Shown here piece after piece: positions 47,301 to 62,016 of a stretch of 64,000 nt of DNA (the stretch's first letter is position 1; each line of letters starts with the position of its first letter). The position numbers and the translations under genes are program-made. The notes below the pieces were generated by a model, which saw only the letters and a list, made by a program, of their open reading frames with translations, was not told where the DNA came from and did not search any database. The stretch is from Sipunculus nudus (lineage: Eukaryota; Annelida; Sipuncula; Golfingiida; Sipunculidae), in contig CM049321.1 of assembly GCA_026874595.1 (NCBI GenBank), positions 11,569,479 to 11,633,478 of the forward strand. Direction: 5' to 3'.

Positions 47301-50300
47301 AATAAGCAAAGCATAAGCAAAACGCAAGCAAATTGTAAGCAAAAGAAAAATGTCTTCATAAATTCTTTTTGCGACTTTTTTCTGAGGACATAATGAATTA
47401 TTAGGGTTCCAGGGAGTCTAATCATGTCGGAAATAGTGGAAAATTGTAGATAAATTGGGAAAGATATAAGAAAATGGGTCTCGAATTTAATATTATCCCT
47501 TTCAGAAAATAGTAATATTTCATATTTTTACATTTTATTGAAAGATTTTGCCTTTTATTTTTAGATTCCTGTTCACTTAGCGTCGCTATTTTGTCGCCAA
47601 GGAACTTGTCTGCGTACCCATGGGTCATATTCGTGTGCATTTGTAGAAAAATGCTTCATTTCTGTGGTGTTTTCTCAATAAGCCAAGCATAAGCAAAACG
47701 CAAGCAATTTTTAAGCAAAGAAACAATATCTTCATAAATTCTTTTTGCGACTATTTTCTGAGGACATAATGAATTATGAGGGCTCCAGGGAGTCTAATCA
47801 TGTCGGAAATAGTGGAAAATTGTAGATAAATTTGGAAAGAATTAAGAAAATGGGTCTCGAAATCGATATTGTCCCTTTTAGAAAATAGCAATATTTTATA
47901 TTTCGAATTTTTATTGAAAGATTTTGCCATTTTTATTTATAATCCGGTTCACTGTGCGTCACTATTTTGAAACCAAGAAACTTGTCTGCGTACCCATGGG
48001 TCATATTCGTGTGTATTTGTAGAAAAATGCTTCATTTCTGTGGTGTTTTCACCGTAAGCAAAGAATAAGCAAAGCGTAAGGAAAGTGTAAGCAAAGGAAC
48101 TACATCTTCATAAATTCTTTTTGCGACTATTTTCTGAGGACATAATGAATTATGAGGGCTCCAGGGAGTCTAATCATGTCGGAAATAGTGGAAAATTGTA
48201 GATAAATTTGGAAAGAATTAAGAAAATGGGTCTCGAAATCGATATTGTTCCTTTTAGAAAATAGCAATATTTTATATTTCGAATTTTTATTGAAAGATTT
48301 TGCCATTTTTATTTATAATCCGGTTCACTCTGCGTCACTATTTTGAAACCAAGAAACTTGTCTGCGTACCCATGGGTCATATTCGTGTGTATTTGTAGAA
48401 AAATGCTTCATTTCTGTGGTGTTTTCACCGTAAGCAAAGAATAAGCAAAGCGTAAGGAAAGTGTAAGCAAAGGAACTACATCTTCATAAATTCTTTTTGT
48501 GAATATTTTCTCAAGACATAATGTATAAGTTGACTAACCAGGAGCATAATTATATCGGAAACGGTGCAAAACAGTAGTTCAAATGAGAAAAAATAAAAAA
48601 AAATGGCTCCCTATAATCCCTAACCTCTCTTATTGGAAATAGCAGTCTTTTACATTTCTAATATTGATTGAACGATTGTTCTCTTTACTTTTAGATTAAT
48701 GTTCACTAGGAGGCACCATTGTGTAGGAAGAGAATTAGTCTGCATCCCGACGGGATATATTTGTGTGTATTTTTTGAAAATGCTTCATTTCTGTGGTGTT
48801 TTCTCAATAAGCAAAGCATAAGCAAAACGCAAGCAAATTGTAAGCAAAAGAAAAATGTCTTCATAAATTCTTTTTGCGACTATTTTCTGAGGATATAATG
48901 TATTATTAGGGTTCCAGGGAGTCTAATCGTATCGGAAATAGTAGAAAATTGTAGATAAATTGGGAAAGAAATAAGAAAATGGGTCTCGAATTTAATATTA
49001 ACCCTTTCATAAAATAGTAATATTTCATATTTTTACATTTTATTGAAAGATTTTGCCTTTTACTTTTAAATTCTTGTTCACTTAGCGTCGCTATTTTGTC
49101 GCCAAGGAACTTGTCTGCGTACCTATGGGTCATATTCGTGTGTTTTTGTAGAAAAATGCTTCATTTCTGTGGTGTTTTCACCGTAAGCAAAGAATAAGCA
49201 AAGCGTAAGGAAAGTGTAAGCAAAGGAACTACATCTTCATAAATTCTTTTTGTGAATATTTTCTCAAGACATAATGTAATAGATGACTAACCAGGAGCCT
49301 TATTATATCGGAAAGGTGCAAAACAGTAGATCAATTGAGAAAAAATTAAAAAATGGGTCCCTATAATCCATAATATCTCTTATTGGATATAGCAGTCTTT
49401 TACATTTCTCATATTGATTGAACGATTGTGCCCTTTATTTTTAGATTAATGTTCACTAGGAGGCACCATTGTGTAGCAAGGGAAATAGTCTGCGTCCCTA
49501 CGGAACATATTTGTTTGTTTTTGTTGAAAAATGCTTCATTTCTGTGGTGTTTTCTCAATAAGCAAAGCAAAAGTAAAACGCAAGCAATTTTTAAGCAAAG
49601 AAACAATATCTTCATAAATTCTTTTTGCAACTATTTTCTGAGGACATTATGAATTATTAGGGTTCCAGGGAGTCTAATCATGTCGGAAACAGTGGAAAAT
49701 TGTAGATAAATTTGGAAAGAATTAAGAAAATGGGTCTCGAAATCGATATTGTATCTTTTAGAAAATAGTAATATTTTATATTTCGACATTTTATTGAAAG
49801 ATTTTGCCATTTTTATTTATAATCCGGTTCACTGTGCGTCACTATTTTGTCACCAAGAAACTTGTCGGCGTACCCATGGGTCATATTCGTGTGTATTTGT
49901 AGAAAAATGCTTCATTTCTGTGGTGTTTTCACCGTAAGCAAAGAATAAGCAAAGCGTAAGGAAAGTGTAAGCAAAGGAACTACATCTTCATAAATTCTTT
50001 TTGTGAAAATTTTCTCAAGACATAATGTATAAGTTGACTAACCAGGAGCCTAATTATATCGGAAACGGTGCAAAACAGTAGATCAAATGAGAAAAAATAA
50101 AAAAATGGCTCCCTATAATCCCTAACCTCTCTTATTGGAAATAGCAGTCTTTTACATTTCTAATATTGATTGAACGATTGTTCTCTTTACTTTTAGATTA
50201 ATGTTCACTAGGAGGCACCATTGTGTAGGAAGAGAATTAGTCTGCATCCCTACGGGCTATATTTGTGTGTATTTTTTGAAAATGCTTCATTTCTGTGGTG

Positions 50301-52643
50301 TTTTCTCAATAAGCAAAGCATAAGCAAAACGCAAGCAAATTGTAAGCAAAAGAAAAATGTCTTCATAAATTCTTTTTGCGACTATTTTCTGAGGATATAA
50401 TGTATTATTAGGGTTCCAGGGAGTCTAATCGTATCGGAAATAGTAGAAAATTGTAGATAAATTGGGAAAGAAATAAGAAAATGGGTCTCGAATTTAATAT
50501 TAACCCTTTCATAAAATAGTAATATTTCATATTTTTACATTTTATTGAAAGATTTTGCCTTTTACTTTTAAATTCTTGTTCACTTAGGGTCGCTATTTTG
50601 TCGCCAAGGAACTTTTCTGCGTACCTATGGGTCATATTCGTGTGTTTTTGTAGAAAAATGCTTCATTTCTGTGGTGTTTTCACCGTAAGCAAAGAATAAG
50701 GAAAGCGTAAGGAAAGTGTAAGCAAAGGAACTACATCTTCATAAATTCTTTTTGTGAATATTTTCTCAAGACATAATGTAATAGATGACTAACCAGGAGC
50801 CTAATTATATCGGAAAGGTGCAAAACAGTAGATCAAATGAGAAAAAATTAAAAAATGGGTCCCTATAATCCATAATATCTCTTATTGGATATAGCAGTCT
50901 TTTACATTTCTCATATTGATTGAACGATTGTGCCCTTTATTTTTAGATTCCTGTTCACTTAGCGTCGCTATTTTGTCGCCAAGGAACTTGTCTGCGTACC
51001 CATGGGTCATATTCGTGTGCATTTGTAGAAAAATGCTTCATTTCTGTGGTGTTTTCTCAATAAGCAAAGCATAATCAAAACGCAAGCAATTTTTAAGCAA
51101 AGAAACAATATCTTCATAAATTCTTTTTGCAACTTTTTTCTGAGGACATAATGAATTATTAGGGTTCCAGGGAGTCTAATCATGTCGGAAATAGTGGAAA
51201 ATTGTAGATAAATTGGGAAAGAATTAAGAAAATGGGTCTCGAAATCGATATTGTGCTTTTTAGAAAATAGCAATATTTTATATTTCGACTTTTCTTTGAA
51301 AGATTTTGCCATTTTTATTTAGAATCCGGTTCACTAAGCGTCACTATTTTGTCGCCAAGAAACTTGTCTGCGTACCCATGGGTCATATTCGTGTTTATTT
51401 GTAGAAAAATGCTTCATTTCTGTGGTGTTTTCACCGTAAGCAAAGAATAAGCAAAGCGTAAGGAAGGTGTAAGCAAAGGAACTACATCTTCATAAATTCT
51501 TTTTGTGAATATTGTTTCAAGACATAATGTATTAGTTGACTAACTAGGACCCTAATTATATCGGAAACGTTGCAAAACAGTAGATCAAATGAGAAAAAAT
51601 TAAAAAAATGGGTCCCTATAATCCATAATATCTCTTATTGGAAATAGCAGATTGTTACATTTCTAATATTGATTGAACGATTGTGCCCTTTATTTTTAGA
51701 TTAATGTTCACTAGGAGGCACCATTGTGTAGCCAGGGAATTGGTCTGCGTCCCTACGGGACATATTCGTGTGTATTTTTTGAAAAATGCTTCATTTTTGT
51801 GGTGTTTTCTCAATAAGCAAAGCATCAGCAAAACGCAAGAAAATTGTAAGCAAAGGAACAATGTCTTCTTAAATTCTTTTTGCGACTATTTTCTGAGGAC
51901 ATAATGTATTATTAGGCTTCCAGGGAGTCTAATCATGTCGGAAATAGTGGAAAATTGTAGATAAATTGGGAAAGAAATCAGAGAATGGGTCTCGAAATCG
52001 ATATTATCCCTTTAAGAAAATAGCAATATTTTATGTTTCGACATTTTATTGAAAGATTTTGCCATTTTTATTTAGAATCCGGTTCACTAAGCGTCACTAT
52101 TTTGTCGCCAAGAAACTTGTCTGCGTACCCATGGGTCATATTCGTGTTTATTTGTAGAAAAATGCTTCATTTCTGTGGTGTTTTCACCGTAAGCAAAGAA
52201 TAAGCAAAGCGAAGGGAAAGTATAAGCAGAGGAACTACATCTTCATAAATTCTTTTTGTGAATATTTTCTCAAGACATAATGTATTAGTTGACTAACCAG
52301 GAGCCTAATTTTATCGGAAACGGTGCAAAACAGTACATCAAATGAGAAAAAATTTAAAAAATGGGTCACTATGATCCATAATATCTCTTATTGGAAATAG
52401 CAGTCTTTTACATTTCTAATATTGATTGAACGATTGTGCCCTTTATTTTTAGATTAATGTTCACTAGGAGGCACCATTGTGTAGCCAGGGAATTAGTCTG
52501 CATCCCTACGGGACATATACGTGTGTATTTTTTGAAAAATGCTTCATTTCTGTGGTGTTTTCTCAATAAGCAAAGCATAAGCAAAACGCAAGCAAATTGT
52601 AAGCAAAGGAAAAATGTCTTCATGAATTCTTTTTGCGACTATT
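44320..52643. repeat. Unit beta-1
   Basis: Together with Z copy 1 this makes the first 9,373-bp tandem unit. It carries the beta landmarks: A3 tag at 45740, conversion patch near 46490, doubled monomer near 47735-48486, four-monomer repeat 48138-50950, A/B2 switch near 50940. Differences from beta-0 (for example CACTCTGCGTC at about 48329, GTCGGCG at about 49864 and GGACCC at about 51548) are shared with beta-2. Confidence 0.94.
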
Positions 52644-53692
52644 TTCTGAGGATATAATGTATTATTAGGGTTCTAGGGAGTCTAATCGTATCGGAAATAG
52701 TGGAAAATTGTAGATAAATTGGGAAAGAAATAAGGGAATGGGTCTCGAATTTAATATTATCCCTTTCATAAAATAGTAATATTTCATATTTTTACATTTT
52801 ATTGAAAGATTTTGCCTTTTATTTTTAGATTCGTGTTCACTTAGCGTCACTATTTTGTCGCCAAAGAACTTGTCTGCGTACCCATGGGTCATATTCGTGT
52901 GTATTTGTATAAAATTCTTCATTTCTGTGGTGTTTTCTCAATAAGCAAAGCAAAAGTAAAACGCAAGCAATTTTAAAGCAAAGAAACAATATCTTCATAA
53001 ATTCTTTTTCGACTATTTTCTGAGGACATAATGAATTATTAGGGTTCCAGCGAGTCTAATCATGTCGGAAATAGTGGAAAATTGTAGATCAAAGAGACAA
53101 AAATAAAAAAATGGGTCCCTATAATCCATAATATCTCTTATTGGATATAGCAGTCTTTTACATTTCTCATATTGATTGAACGATTTTGCCCTTTATTTTT
53201 AGATAAATGTTCACTAGGAGGCACCATTGTGTAGCAAGGGAATTAGTCTGTGTCCCTACGGGACATATTTGTTTGTTTTTGTAGAAAAATGCTTCATTTC
53301 TGTGGTGTTTTCTCAATAAGCAAAGCATAAGCAAAACGCAAGCAATTTTTAAGCAAAGAAACAAGATCTTCATAAATTCTTTTTGCGACTATTTTCTGAA
53401 GACTTAATGAATTATTAGGGTTCCAGGGAGTCTAATCATGTCGGAAATAGCGGAAAATTGTAGATAAACTGGGAAAGAATTAAGAAAATGGGTCTCGAAA
53501 TCGATATTGTCCCTTTTAGAAAATAGCAATATTTTATATTTCGACTATTTATTGAAAGATTTTGCCATTTTTATTTAGAATCCGGTTCACTAAGCGTCAC
53601 TATTTTGTCGCCAAGAACTTGTCTGCGTGCCCATGGGTCATATTCGTGTGTATTTGTAGAAAAATGCTTCATTTCTGTGGTGTTTTCACCGT
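52644..53692. repeat. Unit Z, copy 2
   Basis: Second copy of Z at an offset of 9,373 bp, with the same mosaic junction at about 53078-53095 and the same TTGTTTGTTTTTG A monomer from 53158. I saw no difference from Z copy 1 in the stretches compared. Confidence 0.92.
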
Positions 53693-56600
53693 AAGCAAAG
53701 AATAAGCAAAGGAACTACATCTTCATCAATTCTTTTTGTGAATTTTTTCTCAAGACATAATGTATTAGTTGACTAACCAGGAGCCTAATTATACCGAAAA
53801 CGGTGCAAAACAGTAGATCAAATGAGAAAAAATTAAAAAATGGGTCCCTATAATCCATAATATCTCTTATTGGAAATAGCAGTCTTTTACATTTCTAATA
53901 TTGATTGAACGATTGTGCCCTTTATTTTTAGATTAATGTTGACTAGGAGGAACCATTGTGTAGCCAGGGAATTAGTCTGCGTCCCTACGGGACACATTCG
54001 TGTGTATTTTTTTAAAAAAGCTTCATTTCTGTGATGTTTTCTCAATAAGCAAGGCATAAGCAAAACACAAGCAATTTGTAGGCAAAGAAACAATATCTTC
54101 ATAAATTCTTTTTGCGACTATTTTCTGAGGACATAATGTATAATTAGGGTTCCAGGGAGTCTAATCATGTCGGAAATAGTGGAAAATTGTAGATAAATTG
54201 GGAAAGAATTAAGAAAATGGGTCTCGAATTTAATATTATCCCTTTCATAAAATAGTAATATTTCATATTTTTACATTTTATTGAAAGATTTTGCCTTTTA
54301 TTTTTAGATTCCTGTTCACTTAGCGTCGCTATTTTGTCGCCAAGGAACTTGTCTGCGTACCCATGGGTCATATTCGTGTGTATTTGTATAAAATTCTTCA
54401 TTTCTGTGGTGTTTTCTCAATAAGCAAAGCAAAAGTAAAACGCAAGCAATTTTAAAGCAAAAAAACAATATCTTCATAAATTCTTTTTCGACTATTTTCT
54501 GAGGACATAATGAATTATTAGGGTTCCAGCGAGTCTAATCATGTCGGAAATAGTGGAAAATTGTAGATAAATTGGGAAAGAATTAAGAAAATGGGTCTCG
54601 AATTTAATATTATCCCTTTCATAAAATAGTAATTATTCATATTTTTACATTTTATTGAAAGATTTTGCCTTTTATATTTAGAATCCGGTTCACTAAGCGT
54701 CACTATTTTGTCGCCAAGAAACTTGTCTGTGTACCCATGGGTCATATTCGTGTGTATTTGTAGAAAAATGCTTCATTTCTGTGGTGTTTTCTCAATAAGC
54801 AAAGAATAAGCAAAGCGTAAGCAAATTGTAAGCAAAGGAACTACATCTTCATAAATTCTTTTTGTAAATATTTTCTAGAGACATAATGTATAAGTTGACT
54901 AACCAGGAGCCTAATTATATCGGAAACGGTGCAAAACAGTAGATCAAATGAGAAAAAAAATTAAAATATGGGTCCCTATAATCCATAATATCTCTTATTG
55001 GAAATATCAGTCTTTTAGATTTCTAATATTGATTGAACGATTGTGCCCTTTATTTTTAGGTTAATGTTCACTAGGACAAACCATTGTGTAGGAAGGGAAT
55101 TAGTCTGCGTCACTTCGGGACATATTCGTGTGTATTTTCTGAAAAATGCTTCATTTCTGTGGTGTTTTCTCAATAAGCAAAGCATAAGCAAAGCGCAAGC
55201 AAATTGTAAGCAAAGGAACAATGTCTTCTTAAATTCTTTTTGCGACTATTTTCTGAGGACATAATGTATTATTAGGGTTCCAGGGAGTCTAATCATGTCG
55301 GAAATAGTAGAAAATTGTAGATAAATTGGGAAAGAATTAAGAAAATGGGTCTCGAAATCGATATTGTCCCTTTTAGAAAATAGCAATATTTTATATTTCG
55401 ACTTTTTATTGAAAGATTTTGCCATTATTATTTAGAATCCGGTTCACTAAGCGTCACTATTTTGTCGCCAAGAAACTTGTCTGCGTACCCATGGGTCATA
55501 TTCGTGTGTATTTGCAGAAAAATGCTTCATTTCTGTGGTGTTTCCACCGTAAGCAAAGAATAAGCAAAACGTAAGCAAATTGTAAGCAAAGGAACAATGT
55601 CTTCATAAATTCTTTTTGTAAATATTTTCTCAAGACATAATGTATTAGTTGACTAACCAGGAGCCTAATTATATCGGAAACGTTGCAAAACAGTAGATCA
55701 AATGAGAAAAAATAAAAAATGGGTCCCTATAATCCATAATATCTCTTATTGAAAATAGCAGACTGTTACATTTCTAATATTGATTGAACGATTGTGCCCT
55801 TTATTTTTAGATTAATGTTCACTAGGAGGCACCATTGTGTAGCCAGGGAATTAGTCTGCGTCCCTAGGGGTCATATTCGTGTGTATTTGTAGAAAAATGT
55901 TTCATTTCTGTGGTGTTTTCTCAATAAGCACAGCATAAGCAAAACGCAAGCAATTTTTAAGCAAAGAAACAATATCTTCATAAATTCTTTTTGCGACTAT
56001 TTTCTGAGGACATAATGAATTATAAGGGCTCCAGGGAGTCTAATCATGTCGGAAATAGTGGAAAATTGTAGATAAATTGGGAAAGAATTAAGAAAATGGG
56101 TCTCGAAATCGATATTGTCCCTTTTAGAAAATAGCAATATTTTATATTTCGACATTTTATTGAAAGAATTTGCCATTTATATTTAGAATCCGGTTCACTA
56201 AGCGTCACTATTTTGTCGCCAAGAAACTTGTCTGCGTACCCATGGGTCATATTCGTGTTTATTTGTAGAAAAATGCTTCATTTCTGTGGTGTTTTCACCG
56301 TAAGCAAAGAATAAGTAAAACGTAAGGAAATTGTAAGCAAAGGAACTACATCTTCATAAATTCTTTTTGTGAATATTTTCTCGAGACATAATGTATAAGT
56401 TGACTAGCCAGGAGCCTAATTATATCGGAAACGGTGCAAAACAGTAGATCAAATGAGAAAAAATTAAAAAATGGCTCCCTATAATCCCTAACCTCTCTTA
56501 TTGGAAATAGCAGTCTTTTACATTTCTAATATTGATTGAACGATTGTTCTCTTTACTTTTAGATTAATGTTCACTAGGAGGCACCAATGTGTAGAAAGAG

Positions 56601-59600
56601 AATTAATCTGCATCCCTACGGGACATATTCGTGTGTATTTTTTGAAAATGCTTCATTTCTGTGGTGTTTTCCCAATAAGCAAAGCATAAGCAAAACGCAA
56701 GCAAATTGTAAGCAAAAGAAAAATGTCTTCATAAATTCTTTTTGCGACTTTTTTCTGAGGACATAATGAATTATTAGGGTTCCAGGGAGTCTAATCATGT
56801 CGGAAATAGTGGAAAATTGTAGATAAATTGGGAAAGATATAAGAAAATGGGTCTCGAATTTAATATTATCCCTTTCAGAAAATAGTAATATTTCATATTT
56901 TTACATTTTATTGAAAGATTTTGCCTTTTATTTTTAGATTCCTGTTCACTTAGCGTCGCTATTTTGTCGCCAAGGAACTTGTCTGCGTACCCATGGGTCA
57001 TATTCGTGTGCATTTGTAGAAAAATGCTTCATTTCTGTGGTGTTTTCTCAATAAGCCAAGCATAAGCAAAACGCAAGCAATTTTTAAGCAAAGAAACAAT
57101 ATCTTCATAAATTCTTTTTGCGACTATTTTCTGAGGACATAATGAATTATGAGGGCTCCAGGGAGTCTAATCATGTCGGAAATAGTGGAAAATTGTAGAT
57201 AAATTTGGAAAGAATTAAGAAAATGGGTCTCGAAATCGATATTGTCCCTTTTAGAAAATAGCAATATTTTATATTTCGAATTTTTATTGAAAGATTTTGC
57301 CATTTTTATTTATAATCCGGTTCACTGTGCGTCACTATTTTGAAACCAAGAAACTTGTCTGCGTACCCATGGGTCATATTCGTGTGTATTTGTAGAAAAA
57401 TGCTTCATTTCTGTGGTGTTTTCACCGTAAGCAAAGAATAAGCAAAGCGTAAGGAAAGTGTAAGCAAAGGAACTACATCTTCATAAATTCTTTTTGCGAC
57501 TATTTTCTGAGGACATAATGAATTATGAGGGCTCCAGGGAGTCTAATCATGTCGGAAATAGTGGAAAATTGTAGATAAATTTGGAAAGAATTAAGAAAAT
57601 GGGTCTCGAAATCGATATTGTTCCTTTTAGAAAATAGCAATATTTTATATTTCGAATTTTTATTGAAAGATTTTGCCATTTTTATTTATAATCCGGTTCA
57701 CTCTGCGTCACTATTTTGAAACCAAGAAACTTGTCTGCGTACCCATGGGTCATATTCGTGTGTATTTGTAGAAAAATGCTTCATTTCTGTGGTGTTTTCA
57801 CCGTAAGCAAAGAATAAGCAAAGCGTAAGGAAAGTGTAAGCAAAGGAACTACATCTTCATAAATTCTTTTTGTGAATATTTTCTCAAGACATAATGTATA
57901 AGTTGACTAACCAGGAGCATAATTATATCGGAAACGGTGCAAAACAGTAGTTCAAATGAGAAAAAATAAAAAAAAATGGCTCCCTATAATCCCTAACCTC
58001 TCTTATTGGAAATAGCAGTCTTTTACATTTCTAATATTGATTGAACGATTGTTCTCTTTACTTTTAGATTAATGTTCACTAGGAGGCACCATTGTGTAGG
58101 AAGAGAATTAGTCTGCATCCCGACGGGATATATTTGTGTGTATTTTTTGAAAATGCTTCATTTCTGTGGTGTTTTCTCAATAAGCAAAGCATAAGCAAAA
58201 CGCAAGCAAATTGTAAGCAAAAGAAAAATGTCTTCATAAATTCTTTTTGCGACTATTTTCTGAGGATATAATGTATTATTAGGGTTCCAGGGAGTCTAAT
58301 CGTATCGGAAATAGTAGAAAATTGTAGATAAATTGGGAAAGAAATAAGAAAATGGGTCTCGAATTTAATATTAACCCTTTCATAAAATAGTAATATTTCA
58401 TATTTTTACATTTTATTGAAAGATTTTGCCTTTTACTTTTAAATTCTTGTTCACTTAGCGTCGCTATTTTGTCGCCAAGGAACTTGTCTGCGTACCTATG
58501 GGTCATATTCGTGTGTTTTTGTAGAAAAATGCTTCATTTCTGTGGTGTTTTCACCGTAAGCAAAGAATAAGCAAAGCGTAAGGAAAGTGTAAGCAAAGGA
58601 ACTACATCTTCATAAATTCTTTTTGTGAATATTTTCTCAAGACATAATGTAATAGATGACTAACCAGGAGCCTTATTATATCGGAAAGGTGCAAAACAGT
58701 AGATCAATTGAGAAAAAATTAAAAAATGGGTCCCTATAATCCATAATATCTCTTATTGGATATAGCAGTCTTTTACATTTCTCATATTGATTGAACGATT
58801 GTGCCCTTTATTTTTAGATTAATGTTCACTAGGAGGCACCATTGTGTAGCAAGGGAAATAGTCTGCGTCCCTACGGAACATATTTGTTTGTTTTTGTTGA
58901 AAAATGCTTCATTTCTGTGGTGTTTTCTCAATAAGCAAAGCAAAAGTAAAACGCAAGCAATTTTTAAGCAAAGAAACAATATCTTCATAAATTCTTTTTG
59001 CAACTATTTTCTGAGGACATTATGAATTATTAGGGTTCCAGGGAGTCTAATCATGTCGGAAACAGTGGAAAATTGTAGATAAATTTGGAAAGAATTAAGA
59101 AAATGGGTCTCGAAATCGATATTGTATCTTTTAGAAAATAGTAATATTTTATATTTCGACATTTTATTGAAAGATTTTGCCATTTTTATTTATAATCCGG
59201 TTCACTGTGCGTCACTATTTTGTCACCAAGAAACTTGTCGGCGTACCCATGGGTCATATTCGTGTGTATTTGTAGAAAAATGCTTCATTTCTGTGGTGTT
59301 TTCACCGTAAGCAAAGAATAAGCAAAGCGTAAGGAAAGTGTAAGCAAAGGAACTACATCTTCATAAATTCTTTTTGTGAAAATTTTCTCAAGACATAATG
59401 TATAAGTTGACTAACCAGGAGCCTAATTATATCGGAAACGGTGCAAAACAGTAGATCAAATGAGAAAAAATAAAAAAATGGCTCCCTATAATCCCTAACC
59501 TCTCTTATTGGAAATAGCAGTCTTTTACATTTCTAATATTGATTGAACGATTGTTCTCTTTACTTTTAGATTAATGTTCACTAGGAGGCACCATTGTGTA

Positions 59601-62016
59601 GGAAGAGAATTAGTCTGCATCCCTACGGGCTATATTTGTGTGTATTTTTTGAAAATGCTTCATTTCTGTGGTGTTTTCTCAATAAGCAAAGCATAAGCAA
59701 AACGCAAGCAAATTGTAAGCAAAAGAAAAATGTCTTCATAAATTCTTTTTGCGACTATTTTCTGAGGATATAATGTATTATTAGGGTTCCAGGGAGTCTA
59801 ATCGTATCGGAAATAGTAGAAAATTGTAGATAAATTGGGAAAGAAATAAGAAAATGGGTCTCGAATTTAATATTAACCCTTTCATAAAATAGTAATATTT
59901 CATATTTTTACATTTTATTGAAAGATTTTGCCTTTTACTTTTAAATTCTTGTTCACTTAGGGTCGCTATTTTGTCGCCAAGGAACTTTTCTGCGTACCTA
60001 TGGGTCATATTCGTGTGTTTTTGTAGAAAAATGCTTCATTTCTGTGGTGTTTTCACCGTAAGCAAAGAATAAGGAAAGCGTAAGGAAAGTGTAAGCAAAG
60101 GAACTACATCTTCATAAATTCTTTTTGTGAATATTTTCTCAAGACATAATGTAATAGATGACTAACCAGGAGCCTAATTATATCGGAAAGGTGCAAAACA
60201 GTAGATCAAATGAGAAAAAATTAAAAAATGGGTCCCTATAATCCATAATATCTCTTATTGGATATAGCAGTCTTTTACATTTCTCATATTGATTGAACGA
60301 TTGTGCCCTTTATTTTTAGATTCCTGTTCACTTAGCGTCGCTATTTTGTCGCCAAGGAACTTGTCTGCGTACCCATGGGTCATATTCGTGTGCATTTGTA
60401 GAAAAATGCTTCATTTCTGTGGTGTTTTCTCAATAAGCAAAGCATAATCAAAACGCAAGCAATTTTTAAGCAAAGAAACAATATCTTCATAAATTCTTTT
60501 TGCAACTTTTTTCTGAGGACATAATGAATTATTAGGGTTCCAGGGAGTCTAATCATGTCGGAAATAGTGGAAAATTGTAGATAAATTGGGAAAGAATTAA
60601 GAAAATGGGTCTCGAAATCGATATTGTGCTTTTTAGAAAATAGCAATATTTTATATTTCGACTTTTCTTTGAAAGATTTTGCCATTTTTATTTAGAATCC
60701 GGTTCACTAAGCGTCACTATTTTGTCGCCAAGAAACTTGTCTGCGTACCCATGGGTCATATTCGTGTTTATTTGTAGAAAAATGCTTCATTTCTGTGGTG
60801 TTTTCACCGTAAGCAAAGAATAAGCAAAGCGTAAGGAAGGTGTAAGCAAAGGAACTACATCTTCATAAATTCTTTTTGTGAATATTGTTTCAAGACATAA
60901 TGTATTAGTTGACTAACTAGGACCCTAATTATATCGGAAACGTTGCAAAACAGTAGATCAAATGAGAAAAAATTAAAAAAATGGGTCCCTATAATCCATA
61001 ATATCTCTTATTGGAAATAGCAGATTGTTACATTTCTAATATTGATTGAACGATTGTGCCCTTTATTTTTAGATTAATGTTCACTAGGAGGCACCATTGT
61101 GTAGCCAGGGAATTGGTCTGCGTCCCTACGGGACATATTCGTGTGTATTTTTTGAAAAATGCTTCATTTTTGTGGTGTTTTCTCAATAAGCAAAGCATCA
61201 GCAAAACGCAAGAAAATTGTAAGCAAAGGAACAATGTCTTCTTAAATTCTTTTTGCGACTATTTTCTGAGGACATAATGTATTATTAGGCTTCCAGGGAG
61301 TCTAATCATGTCGGAAATAGTGGAAAATTGTAGATAAATTGGGAAAGAAATCAGAGAATGGGTCTCGAAATCGATATTATCCCTTTAAGAAAATAGCAAT
61401 ATTTTATGTTTCGACATTTTATTGAAAGATTTTGCCATTTTTATTTAGAATCCGGTTCACTAAGCGTCACTATTTTGTCGCCAAGAAACTTGTCTGCGTA
61501 CCCATGGGTCATATTCGTGTTTATTTGTAGAAAAATGCTTCATTTCTGTGGTGTTTTCACCGTAAGCAAAGAATAAGCAAAGCGAAGGGAAAGTATAAGC
61601 AGAGGAACTACATCTTCATAAATTCTTTTTGTGAATATTTTCTCAAGACATAATGTATTAGTTGACTAACCAGGAGCCTAATTTTATCGGAAACGGTGCA
61701 AAACAGTACATCAAATGAGAAAAAATTTAAAAAATGGGTCACTATGATCCATAATATCTCTTATTGGAAATAGCAGTCTTTTACATTTCTAATATTGATT
61801 GAACGATTGTGCCCTTTATTTTTAGATTAATGTTCACTAGGAGGCACCATTGTGTAGCCAGGGAATTAGTCTGCATCCCTACGGGACATATACGTGTGTA
61901 TTTTTTGAAAAATGCTTCATTTCTGTGGTGTTTTCTCAATAAGCAAAGCATAAGCAAAACGCAAGCAAATTGTAAGCAAAGGAAAAATGTCTTCATGAAT
62001 TCTTTTTGCGACTATT
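53693..62016. repeat. Unit beta-2
   Basis: Copy of beta-1 at an offset of 9,373 bp. All the beta-1-specific changes checked are present (GTTCC at about 57621, GTCGGCG at about 59237, GGACCC at about 60921, and the eight-base A-run near 54951). At its right end the sequence leaves the Z path and joins gamma-like sequence (TAATTTATTATTAGGG near 62029), as at the end of beta-0. Confidence 0.94.
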
